In this document: positions 23,701-32,611 of the stretch, piece by piece | How the letters are laid out: each line of letters begins with the position of its first letter | Numbering within the stretch: position 1 is the first letter of the stretch | Source of the DNA: Ottowia thiooxydans DSM 14619 | Lineage (GTDB): Bacteria; Pseudomonadota; Gammaproteobacteria; Burkholderiales; Burkholderiaceae_C | Direction: 5' to 3' | Length of the DNA stretch: 64,000 nucleotides | Assembly (NCBI RefSeq): GCF_000422885.1 | Contig: NZ_AUGX01000009.1 | Coordinates: forward strand, 310,001-374,000 | Made by a program: the position numbers and the translations under genes | Notes under the pieces: model-generated | The model's database searches: none | What the model was told of the DNA's origin: nothing | Seen by the model: the letters and a program-made list of their open reading frames with translations, nothing else

Positions 23701-25022
23701 TTGGCGTAATAATTTCCTGCCACCTGCAGCGCATTGTGCGAGGGCGTGCCTCCAACTGCTCTAACACCATAAAGCCAACCGTAAAAATCGGTTTTCCACC
23801 TATTGGCAGGACTAGTTTCGTCTCTGAAGTATCGAACACCTCGGTCTACGCTAATGGAGTTTGTATAAGTAGTGGCCGTAGAGCTGCTATATCTCCCGTA
23901 CCCGATGCGAAATTTATTATCGTAGCTTTGCATGGCTTGGCCAACCGCCGTACCAACCGACAAAATTCGATTACGATACCATTCATGCCAATTAAGTATG
24001 TTTTGCCTTTCCAATGCGGCAGAGCAACTAGTGGCGCCAGCCCCGCAATCTGTGCGTGCATGACCCGTGGGTAAAGAAACGCTGGCGGTGCTGGTGTTCG
24101 TAATCGCTACCTCTTCACGTGATAAACAACTGGCATCCGTACATTTGACGTAGCTGAATCTTGCGGCTGTTGGAACAGCTGCCGTCGGACCGTAGGTTGT
24201 ATATCTTGGAACATAAGAGGTAAGTAACCCATTAGTGTCCGTGCAATTGGGATAGCAGTAACCGCCGGTTCCCGCAATATAATGAAATCCATTAGATCGT
24301 TGGTTATCTACAAACCTGAATGAATTGGTGAGGTTGGTGCCGTCTGCTTGGATGCGGGGAGCGTAAGTGATGGCAGGGTTGTAATATTGAGAATTGAATG
24401 TGCTCGACCGCATTTTGTACCAGCCATGTTTGCTGGGGGTCGCTGCCGTAATGTTTTGTGCTGACGTGCTACTAACTACCCATTGATTGTCGCTCTTGCG
24501 CATGCACCCGATTCGCGTTACTCCCGCGACGGTATAGTTTTCGGGCCGATGTCTGCCTGCTATTGCAGTAGGTTCGGTGTATGTGGTATTGCTTTTGTAG
24601 TCTGTTCTGCACACCGAGTATGTGATATTTTCGGTGCAGGTGGCACCGTTCCCACTATTATCTGTTCCATCTTTGCATGCATCAGAAAGTGAGTATCCTT
24701 CAGGAAACTCAAATGCCATCGAACCTGAGTTGTCCAGCATGAATACGAGGTTAGGCTTCGCCCCCGAGACCACACTAAATAAAGGTGTTTGACTTGCCGT
24801 CGTGGCGGCGAAGGCTCCATTAAATCCTGGCAAGACAATGGCGACAAACAGGGTTTGGGTGAGTTTTCGCAGAAAATTTGACGAGGCACGAGAAAGCAAG
24901 GCTGTGAAATTGCCGGAGCTAGGGCGATAGCTAGCCGATGCAAGTGTGCTCGGGATGGAATTTAATGAGCTCATATTATTTGAATAAATAATAGTCGGGC
25001 TTGGGATTGAGTGCCTGAACAT
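20784..25022 (-). CDS. pilY1: Type IV pilus tip adhesin/assembly protein PilY1-like
   Basis: The 1412-residue secreted protein has a hydrophobic signal at about 56-72, then a von Willebrand A-like region whose metal site is MLDNSGSM (Asp97, Ser99, Ser101). The C-terminal half holds the PilY1 beta-propeller domain (AGDANGNLWRFDL) and an EF-hand-like calcium loop DINSDGRAD near residue 1327. Known PilY1 proteins sit at the pilus tip, counter retraction by PilT and mediate attachment and surface sensing. Several Cys in the N-terminal third suggest disulfides. It follows pilE with a 37-bp gap, and GGAAG precedes the ATG. Base composition is lower in G+C than in the flanking housekeeping genes. 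Confidence 0.93.
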   Translation of the reverse strand: MFRHSIPSPTIIYSNNMSSLNSIPSTLASASYRPSSGNFTALLSRASSNFLRKLTQTLFVAIVLPGFNGAFAATTASQTPLFSVVSGAKPNLVFMLDNSGSMAFEFPEGYSLSDACKDGTDNSGNGATCTENITYSVCRTDYKSNTTYTEPTAIAGRHRPENYTVAGVTRIGCMRKSDNQWVVSSTSAQNITAATPSKHGWYKMRSSTFNSQYYNPAITYAPRIQADGTNLTNSFRFVDNQRSNGFHYIAGTGGYCYPNCTDTNGLLTSYVPRYTTYGPTAAVPTAARFSYVKCTDASCLSREEVAITNTSTASVSLPTGHARTDCGAGATSCSAALERQNILNWHEWYRNRILSVGTAVGQAMQSYDNKFRIGYGRYSSSTATTYTNSISVDRGVRYFRDETSPANRWKTDFYGWLYGVRAVGGTPSHNALQVAGNYYAKTNVATLGNPWKSNPADTSAETAAADLSCRRSYTIVLSDGAWNSGTSLGAESKFASINGTVNFSGNPGGNAAALQYNFNGAAGWDSTNATTKLTARSVYIPYADGGASFRGLADLAANYYWNTDFSALPNNVLPIPGQNNPAFWQNMTTYTIGWGLTPSGDAGVAGGLTWAQINSYINNWLAGNSTTRPSWADGRTSIDLNGTIATDSLRINDFIRAGYAGGGRAYSVYSSADVRKAIDGALSSMVGAGNDAGVAVSGNSGDFQTLENLLKYTTEYNTSNNTGDIKSFLLNASGDYANTIGGVPIATWSANDRMPPVTTRKLFSLSGYDPASPSTSAALRKEIGYNTNFSDLPTDFTALLNSNSLQRADQTFPRYLLGADGGSNTSGAVYRIRDKPIAASVNSPPVYVGGRINMGYDLTDSSVDGKDVYIDYVNEKKDTPATIFAATNSGKVHVINAATSDTALSVNNATVRSGAEIAAFMPKGAMAAQINLADPTFRFQYVLDGPLVEHDVRDSGNKTPAANSDPAWRTLVFGSGGRAGNFLYGLESPLNKSATSPINRVPTKDHFLWEVDASMTSYQNLANVTNNPTAGQLDNGRWVMLTPSGHYGGASKQVGLYVVDAFNGQLVSFIPLPAAYNNTGTAVRNRGLGGVVAVRGMDRKIAAAFAGDANGNLWRFDLRSSHFAVSYNMPVFTTPGGADQPIYAAPAWGAHPGDGTNCTYGTTTQCGAIVNIATGILLDDDDLATPATRQGIFGVWDPTPIGSDDKAGFTTINSSQLVEQTITLGSAIAGSGSESTGKTFYQVSSNAVDWTSKRGWFMNLGVITMAGAMTNGERVISDLANIGSSVRITSFLPEASNLSIESCTASGSLPNIMYVLDASTGGNKYSFDINSDGRADLYSIMAIPAGGYTRGTVTSRNSLGLPNEGDVKLKPKVTCTDETAFETGNVESAPIFDACPTVGWRRTWRPVISPPF

Positions 25023-25059
25023 AATGGGATCTTCCTGTAGAACAGTGCGAGGCGTTCAG

Positions 25060-25554
25060 TTATTTCAAGCAATCAGCGATCGTCTTGGTGCTGCCGGAGG
25101 GTGGGATAATGGCTTTCACACCTCGGCTATTCAAGGTGAGCTCGCCGCACGCGTCGGAGGCCATGCCTCCCGTCGGGGTGGCTCTGATGGTGAAGGTGGC
25201 CGGGCTATCCCTTGCTGAGACGCTGATGGTGTAGCTAGCGGTTCCTGATGTAGGAGATGCCCGAAGCCCTGCGGGTAGCAAGCTGGCTGCAGGTGTGCCC
25301 GTTGTTTGCTCCGACTCGGTAGACGTGGTGCCTGCGCTGGCTGTATAGCGGTCGTTCGCGGAGTAATACCGTTGCATGAATTGAGCTGCTTCTTGCACGA
25401 CCCCATGAGCTTCGTTGCGTTTTGAACGCTTGATGTAATCAGAGTAGCTGGGCAATGCAATGGCAGCCAGAATTCCAATAATGGTCACGACAACCATCAC
25501 TTCTATGAGCGTGAAGCCGTTACTGAATCGTGATTTTGGTTGAGCTTTAAACAC
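25060..25554 (-). CDS. pilE: Type IV minor pilin PilE-like
   Basis: A 164-residue prepilin with a 13-residue leader ending in Gly followed by [20 protein letters not shown], including Glu at position 5 of the mature protein. [11 protein letters not shown] and a C-terminal [12 protein letters not shown] with a final Cys pair region fit the minor pilins (PilE/ComP-like) encoded at the end of fimT-pilVWX clusters rather than the major subunit. The start codon is GTG at 25554. The leader is cut by a prepilin peptidase (PilD), which is not in this window. Confidence 0.88.
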   Translation of the reverse strand: MFKAQPKSRFSNGFTLIEVMVVVTIIGILAAIALPSYSDYIKRSKRNEAHGVVQEAAQFMQRYYSANDRYTASAGTTSTESEQTTGTPAASLLPAGLRASPTSGTASYTISVSARDSPATFTIRATPTGGMASDACGELTLNSRGVKAIIPPSGSTKTIADCLK

Positions 25555-25588
25555 AGGAAATTCCTAGAAATAGAGGGTACTTATTCAA

Positions 25589-26194
25589 CTAGCTCTTGAT
25601 AAGGATGGATTGCATCCAGGCTTCTGCGCCGTTCGTTGTCTTGCCGGTGGATGTATCGTAGTTGGCGTTATTTGCGAATCCACGGGCGGTTATCAAGTAG
25701 CCCACCAGCGGTGGCGTGCTGGAGCTTCTTATTCTCTGAATAAGGCATTTCGGAGCAATTGCAAGCGGAGAAGCATCGGGGTCAACGGATGCGTTTTTAT
25801 ATTTATTAACATATGCATCTGGCACGTCAATGACATTGTTTCCAATCCAGTTGCTCGCCGTGCGCCACTCTGCATTTGTGTCTTGCTCGGAGGTGATGTT
25901 GGTCAGAATAACCTTTTCTTTAAGGTTTGTTGTGCCATACTCCGTATAATCTTTCCCTGCATCGGAAAAATGAACAATTTGCTCACAAAATCTTAATGCG
26001 GTTTCGGCAGCTTCCTGTGCAACCTGACTTGTGCGAACCCCATTAACGACCCGTTCAGTTTGGTTTGCATTTCGAATCGCGAAAGTGCCCAGAAGTGAAA
26101 GTACGACGATCAAGATGAGCGTAATAACCAGCACTACGCCTTTCTCTGATGTAGGGTGAGCAATTCCGTGCGTGAGTTTTTTTGGAGCAGGCAT
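25589..26194 (-). CDS. pilX: Type IV pilus minor pilin PilX
   Basis: The 201-residue protein has a leader ending EKG and then VVLVITLILIVVLSLLGTFA, a prepilin-type helix without the Glu at position 5, as is usual for PilX and GspK. The AAETALRFCEQ motif after the helix and the absence of other known domains match the PilX N-terminal family. The ATG at 26194 is preferred over an in-frame TTG at 26206. Parts of the gene are AT-rich; 25921-25980 hand-counts at 37% G+C, against 63% for a sample of hemA. Confidence 0.85.
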   Translation of the reverse strand: MPAPKKLTHGIAHPTSEKGVVLVITLILIVVLSLLGTFAIRNANQTERVVNGVRTSQVAQEAAETALRFCEQIVHFSDAGKDYTEYGTTNLKEKVILTNITSEQDTNAEWRTASNWIGNNVIDVPDAYVNKYKNASVDPDASPLAIAPKCLIQRIRSSSTPPLVGYLITARGFANNANYDTSTGKTTNGAEAWMQSILIKS

Positions 26195-26239
26195 ATAATT
26201 CTTCAATTTAATATAGATTTTGCGATTTCTATATTTTAT

Positions 26240-27244
26240 TCAAGGAATGATTAATCGATTTCTTAACAGCACAGTCGTCGTAAAGGTTCTGCGCAGATAT
26301 CCATCAGTTCCAGCGGCATCTGAGTTGTCGCAAGTTTTATAGGCATGCCCCCCAGTAGGCACATCGCGCATGGGTTGTTCGCTGCGTATGAGTAAGCAGA
26401 TGCGCACGCTCAATACGCGCCCCCAGCGATCATCCGTAATATTCGGTAACTTACTGCTGGAGGGTAATGCATCGATCTGAGTCGCCGTCAGATAGGCGAT
26501 GATCTGATGGCGCATAGGGTCGTAACTGGTCGCAAGCTCCGCGCTGGGATGAGACGCTACGCCATAAAGCAACTGCATTTCTTCCACATTGGGCATCAGT
26601 GGCTGAGTATCGCCCGTAGGAGTTGCGGGGATGCTATTGGTTATTCCACGGCACATCAGGTTGGGTAACCCGCTGGAAGTCCTAACAAAATAGCGATTGT
26701 CCGCAAGGGCATAAGTTCCAGGGGCCGGGCTCGGCGCTGGCGCGGCTTGTGAGGCCGCGTTCGCCGTAATTCCATTTCCGATGCAATTGGTTGCTGCGCC
26801 ACCCGCTGTTCGATAGGTGTTAAGGGGCGTTGCCTGGTATCGAATAGCAATTGCATCACTGCCTGATCCTGTTGTACAAGCCAGGCTCCCAAAGGCGACT
26901 GTTTCACTTGAGAAGCCGCCATCGCAGCCTCGAACAGCAATACCAAAAAAATTACCGGAGATGGTGGCTCCGTTGGTGGGGATGATTTGCTGTGAATATC
27001 CGGCCTGTTTGATTTGATTTTGTATCAAATTCAAAGAAACTAGCCCATCTTCATTCAGCTGCGCCTCATATTGGGAAACTTGACTGCCTCTGCTCGTAGA
27101 AGAATAAAGAGCAAGACCAGCAGTTAGGATTACCAAACCAATAGTGAGCGCGATCAGTAGCTCAAGCAGCGTGAAGCCTGCATTGGATTTCTGCATTTGC
27201 GTGGGGTACGCCTTGGCGCTAAATAAGGGTACTGCTGCGCTCAT
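26240..27244 (-). CDS. pilW: Type IV pilus minor pilin PilW
   Basis: The 334-residue prepilin has Gly23 before FTLLELLIALTIGLVILTAGL and the PilW pattern (SRGSQVSQYEAQLNEDGLVSLNLIQ, VRICLLIRSEQP). The ATG at 27244 overlaps the pilV stop as ATGA, which argues for it over a longer start at 27268 or a shorter one at 27196. PilW helps start pilus assembly with PilV and PilX. Confidence 0.9.
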   Translation of the reverse strand: MSAAVPLFSAKAYPTQMQKSNAGFTLLELLIALTIGLVILTAGLALYSSTSRGSQVSQYEAQLNEDGLVSLNLIQNQIKQAGYSQQIIPTNGATISGNFFGIAVRGCDGGFSSETVAFGSLACTTGSGSDAIAIRYQATPLNTYRTAGGAATNCIGNGITANAASQAAPAPSPAPGTYALADNRYFVRTSSGLPNLMCRGITNSIPATPTGDTQPLMPNVEEMQLLYGVASHPSAELATSYDPMRHQIIAYLTATQIDALPSSSKLPNITDDRWGRVLSVRICLLIRSEQPMRDVPTGGHAYKTCDNSDAAGTDGYLRRTFTTTVLLRNRLIIP

Positions 27245-27852
27245 AGCGTAATCCTGAAGTACATGCAAGATACCGCCAGCTCTCCTGAGCCATCATCTTT
27301 TTCTGAGATGTTGGCGCCACTGGGGCATGTTTGGCTTTGCTTGAAGCCTTTAAGTTGATCGATTTCCGTCCAGATGAGCCAAATATCTAGAACACGCGTA
27401 GGGGGTAATCCAGCAACGCCAGGTGGCGCATTGGTTAGCGAGGTTTCAATATAGGCCGTGCCGCCCGGAAGGCGGTTGGCTACATTGGTGAGCCACTGTG
27501 CCTGGTCGTATGCGGCAATGGAGGCTGCGCATGTATTGACAATGCTGCTGGGATTACTGGTGTCTACTGAGCAGGCATCAGGTGCATCGGTGGGGTCTGA
27601 TGTGGCGGCCTCTCGCGTGCCCGCTGTGTACGCCGCTGTGTACGCGTAGTTGGCGAATCCAAATAGGTTTGAGCGGGCACGTTCCGCGTAATCGGTTACT
27701 AAGCTCAATCCAGTTGCACGCGCACGCGACATCTGGTTGTACTTCATGGATGCGGAAGTGAGGCCCGCCATGCCCAAGAGGGCAATGGCCAGAATCACCA
27801 TGGCCACCAGCACTTCTATTAATGTGCCGCCGTTTTGTTTACGCTTGATCAT
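27241..27852 (-). CDS. pilV: Type IV pilus minor pilin PilV
   Basis: The 203-residue prepilin begins MIKRKQNGGTLIEVLVAMVI. If cleavage follows Gly8 the mature N-terminus is Gly rather than the usual Phe, with Glu at position 5, as expected. ALLGMAGLTSASMKYNQ fits PilV. Residues DACSVDTSNPSSIVNTC give a likely disulfide loop. It overlaps pilW by four bases and follows fimT by 42 bp. Confidence 0.88.
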   Translation of the reverse strand: MIKRKQNGGTLIEVLVAMVILAIALLGMAGLTSASMKYNQMSRARATGLSLVTDYAERARSNLFGFANYAYTAAYTAGTREAATSDPTDAPDACSVDTSNPSSIVNTCAASIAAYDQAQWLTNVANRLPGGTAYIETSLTNAPPGVAGLPPTRVLDIWLIWTEIDQLKGFKQSQTCPSGANISEKDDGSGELAVSCMYFRITL

Positions 27853-27894
27853 CGTTAATCCGGGAACATCAGGTTCATGGAGCTAAATGTTGAT

Positions 27895-28464
27895 TCACTC
27901 TGTGCAGTCGGCGGAGTCAGCCACATACCGAACACGTCCTGGTGTGCTTATGCAAACGCCCTTGCGGATGCCATTGACCCCATTGAAATTGACACGGTTA
28001 TTGTTGGAATTGAGCAAACCATTGGGCAAAAACACGAATCTGCCGGCGTTGGTGGGGGTGATGTCTTCAATGCCTCCGGGCGCTTGCTGGCGCAGCAGGA
28101 GTTCATCTCCGTTGTTCGGGTTGTAGTTGAAGTTACTGTCGTTGTCGTAGTTGACGAAGACGATCCAGCCTGTTGCGAAGCCCGTTGTACCCACCGCCGA
28201 AAGGCAGGTCTCGCTGGTGTTGTTGGCCACACGGCACATCACCACGGGTTTGACGCGTGCAATAGCCTCCGTGCGCGCGGTCCTCAGGCTGCCGGTGAAG
28301 GCGTTGGTTGCATTCGTCACTTGCCACTGGTTGAGAAAGCGTGCAATAGGAGGCGCAGCCAGACCGATCAAGATCGCCAGAATGGTGATCGTTATCAGCA
28401 GCTCGATAAGGGTAAAGCCGTTCTGCCGATGGGTTCGGCGGGAGCGGGTGGTCTGTAAGCGCAT
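27895..28464 (-). CDS. fimT: Minor pilin FimT/GspH-like
   Basis: The 189-residue prepilin has Gly16 then FTLIELLITITILAILIGLA and the FimT/GspH domain (FTGSLRTARTEAIAR, CRVANNTSETC, GWIVFVNYDND). It is the first gene of the minor-pilin operon and primes assembly of the pilus tip. The promoter should lie in 28465-28600 on the minus strand; none is clear by eye. Confidence 0.88.
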   Translation of the reverse strand: MRLQTTRSRRTHRQNGFTLIELLITITILAILIGLAAPPIARFLNQWQVTNATNAFTGSLRTARTEAIARVKPVVMCRVANNTSETCLSAVGTTGFATGWIVFVNYDNDSNFNYNPNNGDELLLRQQAPGGIEDITPTNAGRFVFLPNGLLNSNNNRVNFNGVNGIRKGVCISTPGRVRYVADSADCTE

Positions 28465-29019
28465 GGGCGTGGCGGGTAGGAAAGCGGAGCGGGGCTAGGC
28501 TGAACTTATCCTCATCGGCCGTTTGGATGGGGAGCTCAACGACGAACGGTCATGGGTAAATGACGAAAGGAAACGTGTGTTTCACTGTGTGTGAGGTATT
28601 TCACGTTTTTCAGCCGGTATGGGGATGCGGTCTGGGAAGAGCTGCGAATCTGTAGGTTGAGGCTGGCGGTTCCGGTGCGCCCAGATAGGTTCGCCTATTT
28701 GGGCCTCGGGCCTTTGTGTAAGAGCGGAAGGCTATTGGTTACCGCAGCGCTCAATCAACCGCCGCTTGCCCTCACCCCACCCTCTCCCGCCTGCGGGAGA
28801 GGGAGTAAGACCAGCTCACGGCCTCGGGCTCTGGGCTCAAGTCGGCAGGCGCGCTTGCATCAGGCTCTCTCAGGGGGAGAGGGAGTTAAAACTGCCGTCT
28901 CCAATGGGGGGAGGTAGTTAAAACCCGCCGTCTCCAAAGGGGACGGGAGTCAAAACCGGCCGTCATTCCTAGGGGCCAGGGAGTTTAAAGATCCGCGCTG
29001 ATGGCTTTGACGAGGCTGC
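28465..29019. repeat. Gene-free gap with composite repeat copy 3
   Basis: Positions 28748-28860 match the complement of 3225-3375 (hairpin CCCTCTCCC/GGGAGAGGG, then the AGTAAGACCAGCTCA...CATCAGGCTC block). From about 28880 to 28990 there are three to four degenerate units of about 32 bp, each GGAGT(T/C)AAAAC(C/T)(C/G)(G/C)CCGTC..., ending at GAGTTTAAAG, and one such unit also occurs in copy 1. The stretch 28465-28740 shows nothing clear beyond the presumed fimT promoter region. Confidence 0.75.
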
Positions 29020-30285
29020 CTAAGACCGCAGAAACAGCCGGGAAATGGCCTGGGCCATCTGCTCCCGTTGGGCGGGATCGGCCGTGCGCAATTCAGCGAG
29101 TGCGCCGTGGAGCATTTTTTGTGTGAGGCCGCGACTCAGGGCTTCCAGCACATCGTCTGTGCTTTCCCCTTTGGCCAGGCGTTTGCGGGCGCGTTCCAGC
29201 TCTACGTCGCGCCATTGATCAGCCTGCGCATTGAGTTGGCGGATCAAGGGCACGACTCCGCCGGCTGGATCGCGCTGATCCACCCAGTGCATGAAGCTTT
29301 GCACCCCGGCATCAATAATGGCCTCAGCTTGTGCCACGGCCGCCTGGCGGTTGGCTTGGCCTGTTTGAACGACTTGCGCCAGATCGTCCACGGTATAGAG
29401 GTAAACGTCGTCCAGCTCTCGAACTTCAGGCTCAATATCGCGCGGGACAGCCAGATCAACCATGAAAATGGGCCGATGGCGGCGCTTTTTCAGTGCGCGC
29501 TCCACGGCGCCCAGGCCAATGATGGGGAGTGTGCTGGCGGTGCAGCTGATGACGGCGTCAAACTCATGCAGACGATCCGGGAGATCCGCCAGGCGCATCA
29601 CTTCCCCTCCCAGACGGGTAGCGAGTTTTTCGCCACGTTCCAGCGTCCGGTTGGCAATGGCCATTGATTTTGGCTCTTTGGCGGCGAAGTGAGTGGCCGC
29701 CAACTCGATCATCTCCCCGGCGCCTACGAACAAAATCTTGACCTGCCGCATGTCTTCGAACAGGTTGCCCGCCAGGCGCACAGCCGCAGCGGCCATGCTG
29801 ATGCTGTGAACGCCGATCTCGGTGGAACTTCTGACTTGTTTGGCGACGGCGAAGCTGCGCTGGAACAACTGATTCAGTGTGCTGCCCAGCGCCCCGGCAT
29901 CTTCGGCAGCGCGCACGGCGCTTTTCATTTGACCCAGGATCTGGGGCTCGCCCAGCACCATGGAATCAAGGCCACTGGCTACGCGGAAGGCATGACGCGC
30001 AGCCAGCCCGTTTTCCAGAACGTAGGTGTGATCGCGCAGGGTATCTGCAGGCACATCGCCCGCGCGGGCTAGCCACCCCAGCGTGTGATCGATCTGAACA
30101 CTTTCACTGGCGCAATAGACCTCCGTGCGGTTGCAGGTGGAGAGAATCGCCGCCTCCGGGTGGCGGCTGTGCGACTGCCTCAGACCAGTGAGCGCGGGGG
30201 CTAATTGATCGAGCGCGAACGCGAAACGACCGCGCAGATCTAGCGGCGCGGTGTTGTGATTAAGTCCAAGTGCCCATACGGCCAT
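29020..30285 (-). CDS. hemA: Glutamyl-tRNA reductase
   Basis: The 421-residue enzyme begins [20 protein letters not shown] and has the catalytic cysteine in STCNRTEVY (Cys51), [17 protein letters not shown] at about 104-120, and the NADPH-binding [10 protein letters not shown] region. It reduces glutamyl-tRNA to glutamate-1-semialdehyde, the first step of C5 haem synthesis. The ATG at 30285 is chosen because homologues start there; the open frame continues 89 codons further with unrelated sequence. TATAAT lies only seven bases before this ATG. The gene normally heads hemA-prfA-prmC; here the pilin operon follows it instead. Confidence 0.95.
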   Translation of the reverse strand: MAVWALGLNHNTAPLDLRGRFAFALDQLAPALTGLRQSHSRHPEAAILSTCNRTEVYCASESVQIDHTLGWLARAGDVPADTLRDHTYVLENGLAARHAFRVASGLDSMVLGEPQILGQMKSAVRAAEDAGALGSTLNQLFQRSFAVAKQVRSSTEIGVHSISMAAAAVRLAGNLFEDMRQVKILFVGAGEMIELAATHFAAKEPKSMAIANRTLERGEKLATRLGGEVMRLADLPDRLHEFDAVISCTASTLPIIGLGAVERALKKRRHRPIFMVDLAVPRDIEPEVRELDDVYLYTVDDLAQVVQTGQANRQAAVAQAEAIIDAGVQSFMHWVDQRDPAGGVVPLIRQLNAQADQWRDVELERARKRLAKGESTDDVLEALSRGLTQKMLHGALAELRTADPAQREQMAQAISRLFLRS

Positions 30286-30357
30286 AGCCCTGATTATAAA
30301 ATTTGTAGGAGGACTCCTGCTCTCCGATCGTGCGAGGGCTTGATCAATATCAAGAAT

Positions 30358-30627
30358 ATGAACGTCATCGACCTGTTTTGGCACCTTGCGGGCTTCATAG
30401 CACCCGCTCTTTTTGTGGCGCTCGGTGTCACGTTGCTCGCTCAGGTTTTCATGAAAAAAGCGCTTTCTACCCGGGTAATTTTTCGTCAGTTCGCCATCAG
30501 TTTTGTTGCGGGGCTGGCGGTGTCCGTGGCGGGATTGGTGCTCAGCGGGCACGACGGGCGCATGTGGACTTATGTCGCGCTGGTGCTGGTGGTGGCTACC
30601 AGCCAGATGGTGTTCAGGCCAAAATAG
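30358..30627 (+). CDS. Small inner-membrane protein of unknown function
   Basis: The 89-residue protein has about three hydrophobic segments ([56 protein letters not shown]) with a basic loop after the first. It is divergent from hemA across a 72-bp spacer that contains an AGGAG/CTCCT palindrome. I do not recognise the family, although similar small proteins beside hemA are familiar in Burkholderiales. A role in the membrane near haem synthesis is only a guess. Confidence 0.7.
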   Translation: MNVIDLFWHLAGFIAPALFVALGVTLLAQVFMKKALSTRVIFRQFAISFVAGLAVSVAGLVLSGHDGRMWTYVALVLVVATSQMVFRPK

Positions 30628-30692
30628 GTCTACCTGGCCGCTGACGGGTGGCGGAATTGGGGCGGCGCTGCTTGCTGAACACGCCCCCTGGG

Positions 30693-31706
30693 TTATTCCT
30701 CAATCTTCGCGAACTGAACGATTTTTGTGTATTTTGCGATTTCGGCGGCGAGGAAACCGTTCATTTCTACGTTGGGTGAGGCCACATTTGAGCCCGCGGC
30801 GGCCATCTTCTGGCGAAACTCTGGCGACTGCAATGCCTCGTCGAGCGCCTTTTTGATCTTGGCTGCGATGGGCTGTGGCAGCTTTGCCGGGGCCATCAAT
30901 GCGAACCACGAGCTGATGTCCACGTTTTTGAACTGCGGGAATTCGGCCAGCGCAGGAATGTCAGGAGAGGCCGCTGAGCGCTTGGCTTCGGTCGTGCCCA
31001 GAGCGATGACTTTGCCCGCCTTGATTTGCGGGAGCCCGCTGGAGAGCACAAATACTCCAAACTCAAGGTTCCCACCGAGCAGATCATTCGTGAGAGGTGC
31101 CACCCCGCGATAGGGAATGTGCGTCATGTAAAGGCCGCCTTGTTCCTTGAGCATCTCGCCCGCCAGATGCAGCGCAGTGCCCACGCCAGAGCTCCCGTAG
31201 CTGAATTTTCCGGGGGTTTTCTTCACACGCTGTATGAATTCAGGCGCCGTTTTCACGCCCGACGCCGTCGACGCGACAAACACCATAGGCTGCGAGCCGA
31301 TGAGTCCGATAGGCGTGAAGTTGTTGATGTTGTACTTCACGCTCTTGCTCACGAGCTTGGCGATCGCCAACTCGTTGTTGGCGCCGACGAGCAGCGTGTA
31401 ACCATCGGCTGCGGCGTTCGCCACCTTCTGCGCGCCAATCGTGCCACCAGCGCCGCCAACGTTCTCGACAACCACAGATTGCCCCAGTCGGGCCGACAGC
31501 TCGGTGCTGACAAGGCGGCCCATCAAATCGGTGCTACCCCCTGGTGGATAACCAACCACTATGGTGATCGGGCGGGAGGGATAAGCGCTGGCGTCTTCAG
31601 CCATCACAGGTAGCGCTGCTGCAGTAAGGCCCATGAAGGTGAACAGGCTGCAAGCCAGCATGGCGGAGCGGCGCAGAGGGGTTTTCAGAGCTTGTGTGGG
31701 ATGCAT
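30693..31706 (-). CDS. Bug/TctC-family periplasmic solute-binding receptor
   Basis: A 337-residue receptor with a signal peptide ending about MAEDASA (residue 40), [44 protein letters not shown] and a late [12 protein letters not shown]. It is the third orphan Bug gene in this window, without TctAB components. The strand neighbour downstream is the small membrane gene running toward it; upstream is ugpQ with a 102-bp spacer. The ligand is unknown. Confidence 0.92.
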   Translation of the reverse strand: MHPTQALKTPLRRSAMLACSLFTFMGLTAAALPVMAEDASAYPSRPITIVVGYPPGGSTDLMGRLVSTELSARLGQSVVVENVGGAGGTIGAQKVANAAADGYTLLVGANNELAIAKLVSKSVKYNINNFTPIGLIGSQPMVFVASTASGVKTAPEFIQRVKKTPGKFSYGSSGVGTALHLAGEMLKEQGGLYMTHIPYRGVAPLTNDLLGGNLEFGVFVLSSGLPQIKAGKVIALGTTEAKRSAASPDIPALAEFPQFKNVDISSWFALMAPAKLPQPIAAKIKKALDEALQSPEFRQKMAAAGSNVASPNVEMNGFLAAEIAKYTKIVQFAKIEE

Positions 31707-31808
31707 GGCGTAGATCTTCCTCGTTGAATTGGCTTATTTGATGCCCGATTTTGCGTGCACATTGTCAGCAATGTGGTGCTGAAACAGCACGAACCTGTGC
31801 GATTTTTT

Positions 31809-32546
31809 TCAACCCGGTACGAACAGGTCCACCCGGTCACTCACGATGCCGTCTGTGCCCAGGCTGATCAAGCGCTCCGCGGTGCTTTCGTCATTGACGG
31901 TGTAGGAGAGGCAGCGCATGCCCATCGCCTTGACACGGGCCACCAGGGCTGCATCCCACAGTGCATGCTGGCATACGACCGCTGCGCATTGGAGCTGCTG
32001 CGCGTAATCGCTCCAGTCGTCCCACAAGGTGTCGAGCAGCAGCCCGCGTGGCAGTTGCGGCGCGGCTTTCACGGCGCCCAGAAGAGATTCGGGCCGGAAT
32101 GAGGTGAGCAGAGGTGGCGTGGAGGCCTGGGCCCAAAGGCGGGCGGCGAGCTGAGCAACGACCTGGCCAGTGCGTTCTTCTTCACCGGGCGTGGGTTTGA
32201 TCTCAATGTCGAGGAAGTGGCCATTTGCCAGGCACCAGCGGGCAGCGTTTTCAAGCGTGGGGATGGGCTCTCCCACATAGGCCCGGGAATGCCAACTGCC
32301 GCTGTCGAGTTGGGCCAGTGTTGACCAGGCGAGGTCTCCCGCCGTGCCCTGGCCGCTCGTTGTGCGTTCCAGGGTGCTGTCGTGCAGGAGAAAGGGCACG
32401 CCATCGGCGCTCAACTTGGCGTCGCATTCAAACATGCGCCAGCCGTGCTGCGCACCCAGGCGAAAGGCTGCCAGCGTGTTTTCAGGAGCCAGCTTGCCTG
32501 CACCGCGGTGGGCAATCCAGAACGGGTAAGGCCAGTCAGTGGTCAT
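31809..32546 (-). CDS. ugpQ: Glycerophosphodiester phosphodiesterase
   Basis: The 245-residue cytoplasmic enzyme has the GDPD motifs IAHRGAGKLAPENT near residue 12, FECDAKLSADGVPFLLHD around 38-55 and the ThxE-type FLDIEIKPTP. It cleaves glycerophosphodiesters such as glycerophosphocholine to glycerol-3-phosphate and an alcohol. It is the last gene after ugpC and completes the Ugp pathway for import of phospholipid breakdown products. The spacer to ugpC is 65 bp. Confidence 0.93.
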   Translation of the reverse strand: MTTDWPYPFWIAHRGAGKLAPENTLAAFRLGAQHGWRMFECDAKLSADGVPFLLHDSTLERTTSGQGTAGDLAWSTLAQLDSGSWHSRAYVGEPIPTLENAARWCLANGHFLDIEIKPTPGEEERTGQVVAQLAARLWAQASTPPLLTSFRPESLLGAVKAAPQLPRGLLLDTLWDDWSDYAQQLQCAAVVCQHALWDAALVARVKAMGMRCLSYTVNDESTAERLISLGTDGIVSDRVDLFVPG

Positions 32547-32611
32547 TGAGTGTGGGCGGAGAGCCTTTTTCTGCTCGAAGGCCTACCTAGGAACGCGTTC
32601 TTAGGCGTCCA

